64,000 nt of DNA, taken from the NCBI GenBank assembly GCA_044221335.1, contig JBGAPI010000001.1, positions 124,001 through 188,000 of the forward strand, given 5' to 3'. The stretch comes from JBGAPI01 sp044221335. GTDB taxonomy: Bacteria; Pseudomonadota; Gammaproteobacteria; Xanthomonadales; Ahniellaceae. The position numbers and the translations under genes were made by a program. Below the pieces are notes generated by a model that was given only the letters and a program-made list of their open reading frames with translations, was not told where the DNA came from and made no database searches. Shown in pieces: positions 19,227 through 27,502 of this stretch (the stretch's first letter is position 1; the number at the start of each line of letters is the position of its first letter).

Positions 19227-19663
19227 CGAGGGAGCGGCCGGGATGCGATGCATCGCATCCGGCGGGAACGTCCTGCTCCAGCCAACAGTGTCCGGTCTTG
19301 CCGCACGGCCGGGCGTGCTCGTTCCTGAGACGGTCGTTCACAATTCGCAGGTACCCGGCGGTCCGCCCACCCCTCGTCGATCGCTTCGCCGCTCGCACCG
19401 GCGCACGGTAGCGGCAGCGGACAGCGACCCGGCTGCCGCCGCCCACGACCGTCCGGAGTCGTTGATTCCGCTCGCTTTCCTCGACCTTCGCCCGATCCTG
19501 ATCCGCCGTTGCCGCCGCCCGCGGACCGCCCAGGGGGCGCTGCTGCACCGCAAGGTGCATTGCTGTTACAGAATGTTTACGGTGCCGGGCCGGTCGCGAA
19601 AGCAGATCCGACCGTTTGGGGATTCACTTCATACAACCGACGTAAGCAATGGGGAGATCGCAC
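19227..19663. other. intergenic region without recognisable gene
   Basis: About 435 bases between the pseudo-receiver stop and the M35 protease. I looked on both strands for a luxR fragment or a small ORF with codon bias and a ribosome site and found none. A short palindrome (GATGCGATGCATCGCATC) is at about 19242-19259. No CT-N12-AG site was found directly before the protease. The protease ribosome site is at the right edge. Confidence 0.5.
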
Positions 19664-20731
19664 GTGAAAGTCGTTTCTTCGATGTTGGCGATGGCGGTGT
19701 TGGGTGGGATGGCGGCTTCGGCGCAGGCGGCGGGCGGGGTGGCCCTGTCGACGCGCGTGGAACCGGCCGCGGGCAAGGCGTTCGGCACGGGTGCGGTAAC
19801 CGTTTCGGTCACCAACTTCAGCAAGCGCAGCGTCCTCGTTCTCGGATGGGAGACCCCGTTGAACGGCGTCTCCGAAGATCTGTTCTCGGTGAAGGGCCCG
19901 GATGGCTTGCGCCGCTACATCGGCATGGACGTCAAGCGCGCGGCGCCGACCGCCGACGATTTCATCGAATTCGCGCCGGGCGAGACCAAGTCGGTCACGC
20001 TCAACCTGTCGGAGTACTACGACATCAGCGACGCGGCCGCCTTCGAGGTCGCGCTGAAGGGCGAGTTCAGCCAGGTCTATGCGGTCAGCGACCGCGACAA
20101 CGATCGCCTGCTGCCGGCCGTCGAGGCGAAGTCCGCGTCCAATGCGGCGATGATCTTCGTCGACAAGATGCACCTGACCCCGGCCCCGGACTATTCCTAC
20201 CTGGTCGGCGCCAAGGCCGGCTCGCAGTCCTACGTCGGCTGCAGCTCGACCCGCCAGAGCCAGATCGCGTCGGGCTTCTCCGGCGCCAAGTCCTACGCGT
20301 CGAACTCCAACAGCTACCTCGCTTCCGGCGCCGCCGGTCCGCGCTACACGACCTGGTTCGGCACCTATTCGTCGAGCCGCTACGCGAAGATCAAGCAGGA
20401 CTACCTCAACATCGCCAGCACCTTCTCCAACCAGGCGATGGTGTTCGACTGCAGCACCTGCACGATGTCGGCCTACGCCTACGTCTATCCGAACCAGCCG
20501 TACAAGATCTACCTGTGCAGCGCGTTCTGGTCGGCGCCGACCACCGGCACCGACTCCAAGGCCGGCACCATCATCCACGAGACCAGCCACTTCGACGTGG
20601 TGGCCAACACGGATGACAACGCCTACGGCCAGACGGCCTGCAAGAAGCTCGCGACGCAGAACCCGACCAAGGCGGTCTACAACGCCGACAGTCACGAGTA
20701 CTTCTCCGAGAACACGCCGTTCCAGAACTGA
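19664..20731 (+). CDS. secreted M35-family (deuterolysin-like) zinc metalloprotease
   Basis: 355 residues from GTG 19664; a strong GGGGAG site lies 7 bases upstream, favouring it over the ATG five codons earlier. A signal peptide ends near SAQAAGG. An N-terminal Ig-like domain precedes the peptidase. The aspzincin motif is HETSH (305-309), followed by NTDDNAYG in place of the GTxDxxYG segment that supplies the third ligand Asp. Four Cys residues (YVGCSS, FDCSTC, IYLCSA) could form disulfides. M35 enzymes cleave extracellular proteins, often at acyl-Lys bonds. It is downstream of the quorum-sensing genes and has its own terminator. Confidence 0.88.
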   Translation: MKVVSSMLAMAVLGGMAASAQAAGGVALSTRVEPAAGKAFGTGAVTVSVTNFSKRSVLVLGWETPLNGVSEDLFSVKGPDGLRRYIGMDVKRAAPTADDFIEFAPGETKSVTLNLSEYYDISDAAAFEVALKGEFSQVYAVSDRDNDRLLPAVEAKSASNAAMIFVDKMHLTPAPDYSYLVGAKAGSQSYVGCSSTRQSQIASGFSGAKSYASNSNSYLASGAAGPRYTTWFGTYSSSRYAKIKQDYLNIASTFSNQAMVFDCSTCTMSAYAYVYPNQPYKIYLCSAFWSAPTTGTDSKAGTIIHETSHFDVVANTDDNAYGQTACKKLATQNPTKAVYNADSHEYFSENTPFQN

Positions 20732-20757
20732 GTTCGGGCTACAAGTTGGGGAGGGGC

Positions 20758-20788
20758 GCTGGGGCCGCGATTGCGGCCCCAGCTTTTT
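20758..20788 (+). terminator. intrinsic terminator after the M35 protease
   Basis: An 11-bp perfect stem (GCTGGGGCCGC / GCGGCCCCAGC) with a GATT loop is followed by TTTTT. It begins 26 bases after the protease stop. Confidence 0.93.
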
Positions 20789-20799
20789 GCAGGAGAGGA

Positions 20800-21240
20800 A
20801 TGGTGAGTCGAACATCACCGAACCGGGCATTCGCCGACAAGCGGCCCGTGGAATATGCGCGCGACCGCGTGGATGCGCTCATCCGCGAGCGCTTCACTTC
20901 GTCGTCGATGAGTGACGCGAAGTGGCTGCGATTGCTGGAGGTGCTGGTGGAAATGCAGCCACCCCTCGGGGGCTGCAAGGTCAAGCTCGTCTGGGACGAT
21001 GCGGTACGTGAGATGCGGATCCCGGACCACGACAGCCTGGGGTTCGACTACTACCGGTCGTCGATGGAGGGCATGATCTCCGGGTCTCCGCGCGGCTTCT
21101 ATTCCTACAAGGAAATCGAGTGGCTCGAGTTTCCGATCCACGGTGACGCTGCCACGTCCCTTGCTCGTCGGATCGCTGCGGCCGGTGAATTCGACCTGGA
21201 GGCCAGCGCTGGCGGCGTGCGTCTCTACGCCTATCGCTGA
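20800..21240 (+). CDS. hypothetical protein, possibly DUF6678-like
   Basis: 146 residues; AGGAG lies just before the ATG. The segment SMSDAKWLRLLEVL and the later YKEIEWLEFP resemble DUF6678-type small proteins as I remember them, but I cannot confirm it. Rich in acidic and aromatic residues, no signal peptide or membrane segment; likely cytoplasmic. It starts right after the protease terminator, so it probably has its own promoter or is read through. Confidence 0.6.
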   Translation: MVSRTSPNRAFADKRPVEYARDRVDALIRERFTSSSMSDAKWLRLLEVLVEMQPPLGGCKVKLVWDDAVREMRIPDHDSLGFDYYRSSMEGMISGSPRGFYSYKEIEWLEFPIHGDAATSLARRIAAAGEFDLEASAGGVRLYAYR

Positions 21241-21419
21241 TCGCGACGTCGCTCGACATCGGCGCCACCGGGTGCATGCAAACGGTCGAACCGCACCCGC
21301 GCGAACCGGGTCCTGGCGATCGTCCACCGGCTGCCGCGACCCGCGTGCCCGACGAGGAATCGAGCTTCGTCCTGGGATTTCGCGGTCCAGACGGACCTCC
21401 CTGATCGTCCCGAGCGCGT

Positions 21420-22562
21420 CTACAGCGCCGCGCCGACCCGTCCCTCGATCACCGGCTGCATCACATCGAGCCGCGCCGCCATCGCGCGCGGCGATCCGGC
21501 CAGCGCATCCGCCAACCGCACCCGCACCGCCCGCGCCGTCTGCAGCGCGGGAAAGCGCACCTCGCGCAGCTTGCCGCGGTAGCCGCGGAAACGGCCGTCC
21601 GGAGTGAAGGCGGGCCAGGCGTGGATGCGCAGCGCGATCGACTCGCCCCGCGAGCTGAACCACATCAGCGACTGGCCGCGCAGCTCGAGCTCGTCGCGCA
21701 TCGCGTGCGCGAGGTCGTAGATGCCGGACACGCCCGGCGCGTAGTGGCGGATCAGTTCGACCAGCGTGCAGGCGCCGATCGGGCCGCGGTCCTCGGCGAT
21801 CCGTTCGACCAGCTTCGGCGAGACGAAGCTCAGCACGAGGTCGGGGCCGGTCTCGAAGTACCAGCCTTCGGCCAGCGCGGTGAAGTCCTCGAAGCGCTCG
21901 CGGTCGCGCTGCCACATCGCCTCGGCGCGCTCGAGGTCGGCGAGCTGCCGGCGCGCCTCGCGTTGCAGATCCTCGCGGGCCCGCGACATCCGGACGCCGA
22001 CCAGCGCCGGCACGGCGATGGCATAGAGGATCGACTGCGGCGCGATGGCGAGCTTGTGCGGGTCGCCGGCCAGCACGATGCCGCCGACCAGCGGGATCGC
22101 CAGCGCGAGCCCGAGCGCAAGCACCTGGCGCTGCCTCACGTGCAGCGCGGCGAGCCAGAGCGCGTAGGGCAGGAAGACCAGCGCGCCCGCGCCGTCCGCG
22201 CCGCCGGCGCGATCGACGATCCGCGCCGCGGCACAGGCGAGCGCGGCGACGAACCAGAGCTCCCAGGCCGCGAGGTCGCGGTTGCGCCGCAACCGGATCA
22301 TCGGCAGGCAGGTCGCGGTGGCGATCGCGGCCGCGACCAGGCTCAGCAGCAGGCGTCCGTGGACGACGGCGACGACGATGCCGGACAGCGCCGCCAGTTC
22401 GGACGCGAGCAGCGTCCAGATCAGGGCGACGAGGCGCAGTCGCACGAGCGGATCGGGCGGTTCGGCGGCAGACTGGACCAGGACGGTCCGTTCGACCCAG
22501 TCGGCACAGCGCGCACCGTGGTTCCGGAGCGCCGCCAACCGCCGTCCGATCCGCGCGCTCAT
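21420..22562 (-). CDS. membrane protein with C-terminal PAS domain, no output domain (second of pair)
   Basis: 380 residues. About six hydrophobic helices occupy residues 45-200 (e.g. LIWTLLASELAALSGIVVAV and ILYAIAVPALVG), then a coiled-coil linker (REDLQREARRQLADLERAEA), then a PAS-like domain (WYFETGPDLVLSFVSPKLVE) ending in FRGYRGKLREVR. No kinase, GGDEF, EAL or HTH domain follows; the chain ends ~45 residues later. It overlaps the next upstream gene by four bases and is clearly its paralog. Likely an inner-membrane sensor relaying by protein contact; function unknown. Confidence 0.75.
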   Translation of the reverse strand: MSARIGRRLAALRNHGARCADWVERTVLVQSAAEPPDPLVRLRLVALIWTLLASELAALSGIVVAVVHGRLLLSLVAAAIATATCLPMIRLRRNRDLAAWELWFVAALACAAARIVDRAGGADGAGALVFLPYALWLAALHVRQRQVLALGLALAIPLVGGIVLAGDPHKLAIAPQSILYAIAVPALVGVRMSRAREDLQREARRQLADLERAEAMWQRDRERFEDFTALAEGWYFETGPDLVLSFVSPKLVERIAEDRGPIGACTLVELIRHYAPGVSGIYDLAHAMRDELELRGQSLMWFSSRGESIALRIHAWPAFTPDGRFRGYRGKLREVRFPALQTARAVRVRLADALAGSPRAMAARLDVMQPVIEGRVGAAL

Positions 22563-23425
22563 CGCGAACCGGACACGTTGAGGACGCCGCGATAGCCGCT
22601 GAAACGGCCGAATCGACCGAAGCGCGGAACGGCATCGACCCGAAGGATGCGCCGCGCGCCGCGGCCGTCGCAGTAGGCGATCCGGAGTCCGTGGATGATC
22701 TTCCGCCGCCGCATCCCGGCCCCGCAGCTGGCGAGCCGGCCGTAGCGGCCGAGGAAGCGCTCCGCGATGTCCAGCGCGTCGAGTCCGAGCAGCCGATGCG
22801 GCGCCAGGCCGGTCGCGCGCTCACAGGACTCCGAGACGTAGCGCAGCCGGACCTTGTCGTCGGTCTCGAAATAGACCTCGTCCGAGCTCGCGAGGAAATC
22901 CTGCATCCGGCGGGTCGCGAGGCGGGCCTGCTCCTCGAGTTCGATGGTCCGCCGTCGCGCCTGCTGATGCTCGGCGACGGCCCGCCCGCTGGCGGTCCGC
23001 GACAGCAGTCCCATCGGGATGGCGAGAACCGCCGTCAGCAGCAGTGCCGCGACGGTCAGCGCGTCCAGCCGCGGGGACGGGTGGGCGACCGTGACGGCGA
23101 TCGCGACACCGGCGAGCACGGCGAGTGCCCGCAGCATCGCCAGCGGCATCGGCGTCGCGCGCATCGTGATCGACACCAGAGCGGCGACGCACAGCGTCGG
23201 GATCGCCGCGGCGGCAACGCCGACCAGCAGCATCAGCGCGGCGCCGGCGATCGCGATCACCCACAGCGACAGCTCGTCGAGCGTCGACCAGGCGGGTGCT
23301 TCGGCGGACGGCAGGGGATCGGACCTCACGGCAAGCTCCGGACGACTCCAGGTCGGTGCGCGACGGCGCGTTTTGCGGGCTGCATCCTGCACTGGCGAGG
23401 ACCCGATTCTTGTGCGGGCGTTCAC
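22559..23425 (-). CDS. membrane protein with C-terminal PAS domain, no output domain (first of pair)
   Basis: 288 residues. A basic N-terminus (~50 residues) is followed by three or four membrane helices (VIAIAGAALMLLVGVAAAAI and following), a coiled-coil linker (HQQARRRTIELEEQARLATR) and a PAS domain (SSDEVYFETDDKVRLRYVSE) that ends in FSGYRGVLNVSG. The FxGYRG strand matches the end of the PAS domain in the downstream gene. The ATGA overlap implies coupled translation. No effector domain is present, so both proteins may work as a complex with an unlinked partner. Confidence 0.75.
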   Translation of the reverse strand: MNARTRIGSSPVQDAARKTRRRAPTWSRPELAVRSDPLPSAEAPAWSTLDELSLWVIAIAGAALMLLVGVAAAAIPTLCVAALVSITMRATPMPLAMLRALAVLAGVAIAVTVAHPSPRLDALTVAALLLTAVLAIPMGLLSRTASGRAVAEHQQARRRTIELEEQARLATRRMQDFLASSDEVYFETDDKVRLRYVSESCERATGLAPHRLLGLDALDIAERFLGRYGRLASCGAGMRRRKIIHGLRIAYCDGRGARRILRVDAVPRFGRFGRFSGYRGVLNVSGSR

Positions 23426-23568
23426 AGTCGCGAAGCGACATGAATTCGCCGCGGCAGTCGCCGACGGACCGGCGGAAATCGACGACCGGCCGGCGCCTCT
23501 CCGGTTGTCGGAGCCAAGCCGCGGACGACGGGTTACGCTAGCCGCCCCGATCCTTCGCGGAGTCCGCC

Positions 23569-24126
23569 ATGCTCAGCATCGCCATTGTCGTCGGCAGCAC
23601 CCGACCCGGCCGCAAGGCCCCAGCCGTCGCGCAGTGGGTGCTCGACATCGCGAAGCAACGGAGCGACGCGACCTATCAGCTGCTCGACATCGCGGACTTC
23701 AAGCTGCCGCTGCTCGACGAGGCGGTGCCGCCGTCGCAGGGCAAGTACGCGCACGAACACACGAAGGCCTGGGCCGCCGCGGTGGCGGGCTACGACGGCT
23801 TCGTGTTCGTCACCCCGGAATACAACCACAGCCTCCCGGGCGCGCTGAAGAACGCGATCGATTACCTGTACAAGGAATGGAACAACAAGGCCGCCGGCTT
23901 CGTCGCCTACGGCAGCGCCGGCGGCACCCGCGCGGTCGAGCACCTGCGCGGCATTCTTGCCGAGACGATGACGGCGACGGTGCGGGCGCAGGTGATGCTG
24001 TCGCTGTTCACCGACTTCGAGCACTACACGACCTTCAAGCCGGCCGAGCGCCACGCCGCCAGCGTGAACGCGATGCTCGATCAGCTGGTCGCGTGGAGCG
24101 GCGCGCTGAAGCCGCTGCGCGGCTGA
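23569..24126 (+). CDS. NADPH-dependent FMN reductase-like protein
   Basis: 185 residues, flavodoxin-like fold. Motifs: VVGSTRPGRKAPAV (phosphate loop for FMN) and FVTPEYNHSLPGALKNAIDY (flavin-contact loop), both diagnostic for the NADPH-dependent FMN reductase/quinone reductase group. Acts in the cytosol on quinones, azo compounds or flavin; the substrate is not predictable. It ends five bases before the allantoinase-like gene and the two may be cotranscribed. Confidence 0.9.
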   Translation: MLSIAIVVGSTRPGRKAPAVAQWVLDIAKQRSDATYQLLDIADFKLPLLDEAVPPSQGKYAHEHTKAWAAAVAGYDGFVFVTPEYNHSLPGALKNAIDYLYKEWNNKAAGFVAYGSAGGTRAVEHLRGILAETMTATVRAQVMLSLFTDFEHYTTFKPAERHAASVNAMLDQLVAWSGALKPLRG

Positions 24127-24131
24127 GCGCA

Positions 24132-25049
24132 ATGGCGACGAACTATCCGCGCGACCTGGTCGGCTACGGCCGCAACCCGCCCCATGCCGACTGGCCCGGT
24201 GGCGCGCGGATCGCCGTGCAGTTCGTCCTCAACTACGAGGAGGGCGGCGAGAACTGCGTCCTGCACGGCGACGCCGGCAGCGAGCAGTTCCTCTCCGAGA
24301 TCGTCGGCGCCGCCAGCTATCCGGCGCGGCACTTGAGCATGGAGTCGATCTACGAGTACGGCTCGCGGGTCGGCGTGTGGCGGATACTCCGGGAATTCGA
24401 GCGCCGCGGCCTGCCGCTGACCGTGTTCGGCGTGGCGATGGCGCTGGAGCGGCATCCGGAGGCGACTTCCGCATTCGTTGAACTCGGCCACGAGATCGCG
24501 TCGCACGGCTGGCGCTGGATCCACTACCAGAACGTCGACGAGGCCGTCGAGCGCGAACACCTGGAACGCGCGGTCGCGATCCAGCGTCGGCTCACCGGTG
24601 CCGCGCCGGTCGGCTGGTACACCGGTCGCGACAGCCCGAACACGCGGCGGATGGTCGTCGAGCATGGCGGCTTCGAGTACGACAGCGACTACTACGGCGA
24701 CGACCTGCCGTTCTGGACCGACGTCACCGTGTCCGACGGCAGCACGCGCAAGCATCTGGTGGTGCCCTACACGCTCGATGCCAACGACATGCGCTTCGCC
24801 ACGCCGCAGGGCTTCAACACCGGGCAGCACTTCTTCGAGTACTTGCGGGACAGCTTCGACCTGCTCTACGCCGAGGGCGCCGAGCGTCCGAGGATGCTGT
24901 CGGTCGGCATGCATTGCCGCCTGCTCGGCCGCCCGGGCCGGATGGTCGCGCTGCAGCGCTTCCTCGACCACGTCGAGAAGCACGACCGGGTGTGGGTGTG
25001 CCGGAGGATCGACATCGCCCGGCACTGGAAGTCGCGATACCCGGCGTAG
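24132..25049 (+). CDS. puuE: PuuE-type allantoinase (polysaccharide deacetylase fold)
   Basis: 305 residues, full length for this cofactor-independent allantoinase family. Typical segments: MATNYPRDLVGYGRNPPHAD, IAVQFVLNYEEGGENCVLHG, SHGWRWIHYQ, GWYTGRDSPNTR and YDSDYYGDDLPFW. The enzyme hydrolyses allantoin to allantoate. No urate, allantoate or ureide genes are nearby, so the physiological substrate could differ. It follows the FMN reductase gene by five bases. Confidence 0.87.
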   Translation: MATNYPRDLVGYGRNPPHADWPGGARIAVQFVLNYEEGGENCVLHGDAGSEQFLSEIVGAASYPARHLSMESIYEYGSRVGVWRILREFERRGLPLTVFGVAMALERHPEATSAFVELGHEIASHGWRWIHYQNVDEAVEREHLERAVAIQRRLTGAAPVGWYTGRDSPNTRRMVVEHGGFEYDSDYYGDDLPFWTDVTVSDGSTRKHLVVPYTLDANDMRFATPQGFNTGQHFFEYLRDSFDLLYAEGAERPRMLSVGMHCRLLGRPGRMVALQRFLDHVEKHDRVWVCRRIDIARHWKSRYPA

Positions 25050-25195
25050 GGTGGCCCCTGGCCGCCTTTACCTCGACGTCTCATGATGGCGGGCGGCGCC
25101 CGCCCCAGATCGTAGAGCGGCACCTGGGCCGCTCGCGTGTCAATGCAACTGCAGCGGGCCGGGGCCCGCTCTGCGACGGTGGCGCAGGCGCCGCT
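25046..25195. repeat. REP-like repeat cluster
   Basis: Several short palindromes in a row: GTAGGGTGGCCCCTGGCCGCC, GATGGCGGGCGGCGCCCGCC, GTAGAGCGGCACCTGGGCCGCTC, AGCGGGCCGGGGCCCGCT and GGCGCAGGCGCCGCTC. They fill the gap between the converging allantoinase and secreted-protein genes. Confidence 0.6.
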
Positions 25196-26287
25196 CTACC
25201 GCGACAGGCGCTCGGTGATCGCCTTGATCTGGTCGGCGTAGATCGTCGGATCGACGCCGCCCTCGGCCACGACATCCGCCGCCGTGCGGCCCTTCGGCAG
25301 CTCGCCGGCGCCGAACAGCTTCGGACCCAGGCCCTCGATCGCGACCGCCTCGTCGGCGCGCTTCGACTTCGGGTCGGACGACGGGCCGGTGCCGCTGGTG
25401 GTGAAGTTGCGGCTGGCGCTGCGGAAGCCGCGCACCGGGTAGAACGGGCCGTTGGCAAGGGCCGCGTTGATGTCCTGGTCGCCGCGGTAGATCACCACGT
25501 TGCCGTCGAACTGGTCGGAACCGGTGGTGACGATGTAGGCGAAGAAGAAGCGCGTGGTCGGCGTCGAGCCCGGGGTGTCGGTGACCACGATCACATGTTG
25601 CTTGTGGGCCGCGTCGTAATAGCCCGAGGCCGGATGCGTGGCGTTCTCGGAGGTCGTGCAGCTGAATCCGGTCGAGATGGCCGGACGACAGCCGTCGAAG
25701 AAATGGGTGCTGGCGCTGCGGTCGACCGACAGGAAGCGCAGCAGTTCGCCGTAGTACGGATACGCGCGGTAGTCCGTGCCGCGGTTGAACAGGTCCATCA
25801 CGATCTGCCATTCGCCCAGCATCACGTCGCTGCGCTGGTCGTTGGCGCTGCGGGTGAGGAAGAAGTCGAAGCGCTGGATCGGGAAGGTGCGGCCGGCCAG
25901 CGTCATCGTCGCGGTGGTCTCGGTGAGGAAGTTGATCGTCACCGGGCCGTTGCTGCCGAGGAAGATCGTCGGCGCGCGGTAGGTCGTGCAGCCGAGACAC
26001 TGGCCGTTGGCGAAGGTATTGAGCCAGGAGCCGTCGGTCGAGTTGTTCGTGCTCTGGAACCGTGCGTTGCCGGACAGCAGGCCCTGCGCGGAGACGAACT
26101 GCGAGGCGCCCGCACCGGTGTAGGTGTAGCCCAGCAGGAACATGTAGTTGTCCTGGATCTCGATGCTGTAGCCCTGGCCGCTTTCGGCCGGGTTCCACCA
26201 CAGCCCGGACTCCGGGGTGAAGGCATGGGAGGCAGGCGCGGCGGCCAGCGCGGCCAGCGCGGCGAACGATCGCCAGATCGACTTCAT
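25196..26287 (-). CDS. secreted protein of unknown function with WWNPAESGQGY motif
   Basis: 363 residues from ATG 26287; AGGAG lies about 8 bases upstream. A signal peptide ends near ASHAFTPESG. The segment SGLWWNPAESGQGYSIEI starts a beta-rich domain whose motif recurs in secreted proteins of this bacterial group; the family has no established role. Four Cys residues (CLGCTT, GCRPA, SCTTS) suggest disulfides. The C-terminal 60 residues are charged and helical. Confidence 0.7.
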   Translation of the reverse strand: MKSIWRSFAALAALAAAPASHAFTPESGLWWNPAESGQGYSIEIQDNYMFLLGYTYTGAGASQFVSAQGLLSGNARFQSTNNSTDGSWLNTFANGQCLGCTTYRAPTIFLGSNGPVTINFLTETTATMTLAGRTFPIQRFDFFLTRSANDQRSDVMLGEWQIVMDLFNRGTDYRAYPYYGELLRFLSVDRSASTHFFDGCRPAISTGFSCTTSENATHPASGYYDAAHKQHVIVVTDTPGSTPTTRFFFAYIVTTGSDQFDGNVVIYRGDQDINAALANGPFYPVRGFRSASRNFTTSGTGPSSDPKSKRADEAVAIEGLGPKLFGAGELPKGRTAADVVAEGGVDPTIYADQIKAITERLSR

Positions 26288-26453
26288 TGCGGGGGACTCC
26301 TGGAAAATGTCGGGGCAAGACTGCGAATGATGCACTGAATGTGTTGTGAACTTGCTAAGGAGCCGTAAATCGGGCGCAGTTCGCGGGGACGCGTTCACTC
26401 GAAGGCATGGAGAACCGGTCCAGGGATCTTGGATCTGGGATCAGGAAAGACCT

Positions 26454-26567
26454 CCGTCATTGCGAGGAGGAGCGCAGCGACGACGAAGCAATCCGGCGCC
26501 TTCGCTCTGGCTCTGGCGCGACGAAGAGCAAAGGCGCCGGAGTGCCTCGCGGCGCTCGCAATGACGG
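26454..26567. repeat. 114-bp palindromic element with 13-bp terminal inverted repeats
   Basis: Ends CCGTCATTGCGAG and CTCGCAATGACGG are exact inverted repeats. Inside, CCGGCGCCTT pairs with AAGGCGCCGG, so the whole element folds on itself like a MITE or REP doublet. It carries the widespread CATTGCGAGGAGCG...GAAGCAATCC theme and lies in the ~360-base gap before tatD. The rest of that gap holds only the upstream sequence of the secreted-protein gene. Confidence 0.75.
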
Positions 26568-26646
26568 GTGGCGCCTGTCATGCCCTCGAGGCCGCGCACC
26601 CGAACCGTCACCGTACAATCCCGCCCCCGCCACGCCCCACCCTCCC

Positions 26647-27435
26647 ATGAATCTCATCGACATCGGCGCGAACCTCACCCACGAGTCCTTCCGCCACGAC
26701 TTCGACGCCGTGCTCGCGCGGGCGCGGGCCGCCGGCGTGGCGCGGATGATCGTCACCGGCGCCAGCGCGGACGGCAGCCGTGCGGCGCTGGAACTGGCGC
26801 AGGCGCATCCGGGCTTCCTCTACGCCACCGCCGGCGTGCACCCGCACCATGCCAGCGACTACACCGCCGACACCGACACGCTGCTGCGCGAACTGGCGCG
26901 CGCAGCCGAGGTGCGCGCCACCGGCGAGACCGGGCTCGACTACCACCGCAACTTCTCGCCGCGCGAGGCGCAGCTGTTCGCGTTCGAGCGCCAGGTCGAG
27001 ATCGGTCTCGATGCCGGCAAGCCGCTGTTCCTGCACCAGCGCGACGCCCACGACGACCTCGTCGCGATCATCAAGCCGGTGCGCGACCGCATCACCCGCG
27101 CGGTGGTGCACTGCTTCACCGGCGAGAAGCGCGAGCTGTTCGACTATCTGGATCTCGACCTCTACGTCGGCATCACCGGCTGGATCTGCGACGAGCGCCG
27201 CGGCCAGCACCTGCGCGAGCTGGTGCGCCACATTCCCGCCAGCCGGCTGCTGATCGAGACCGACTGCCCCTACCTGCTGCCGCGCACCGTCAAGCCGCAG
27301 CCCTCGCACCGGCGCAACGAGCCGATGTACCTCGCGCACATCGCCGAGGAGATCGCGCGGGATCGCGGGGAGACGGTGGAAGTGCTGGCGGCGGGTACGA
27401 CGGCGGCGGCGACCGAGTTCTTCGGGCTTGCGTGA
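26647..27435 (+). CDS. TatD-family deoxyribonuclease/metal-dependent hydrolase
   Basis: 262 residues. A TIM-barrel hydrolase with metal ligands visible as DIGANLTH (N-terminal acidic site), ATGETGLDYH (Glu), FLHQRDA (His), VVHCFTG (His) and IETDCPYL (Asp). TatD proteins have 3'-5' exonuclease and proofreading-type activity. The segments FSPREAQLFAFERQ and CPYLLPRT match closely. Stand-alone gene behind the palindromic element. Confidence 0.92.
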   Translation: MNLIDIGANLTHESFRHDFDAVLARARAAGVARMIVTGASADGSRAALELAQAHPGFLYATAGVHPHHASDYTADTDTLLRELARAAEVRATGETGLDYHRNFSPREAQLFAFERQVEIGLDAGKPLFLHQRDAHDDLVAIIKPVRDRITRAVVHCFTGEKRELFDYLDLDLYVGITGWICDERRGQHLRELVRHIPASRLLIETDCPYLLPRTVKPQPSHRRNEPMYLAHIAEEIARDRGETVEVLAAGTTAAATEFFGLA

Positions 27436-27471
27436 ACGGATCAGCGCCCAGGGCGTAGGCCCCTGTTCGAC

Positions 27472-27502
27472 GCGCACCGCGAAGGCGGGCGGGGCCCGCC
27501 CT
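27472..27502. repeat. REP-like palindrome
   Basis: GCGGGCGGGGCCCGCCCTAC, preceded by a related partial copy (GCGTAGGCCCC), sits between the converging tatD and tdk genes and slightly overlaps the tdk stop. Confidence 0.5.
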
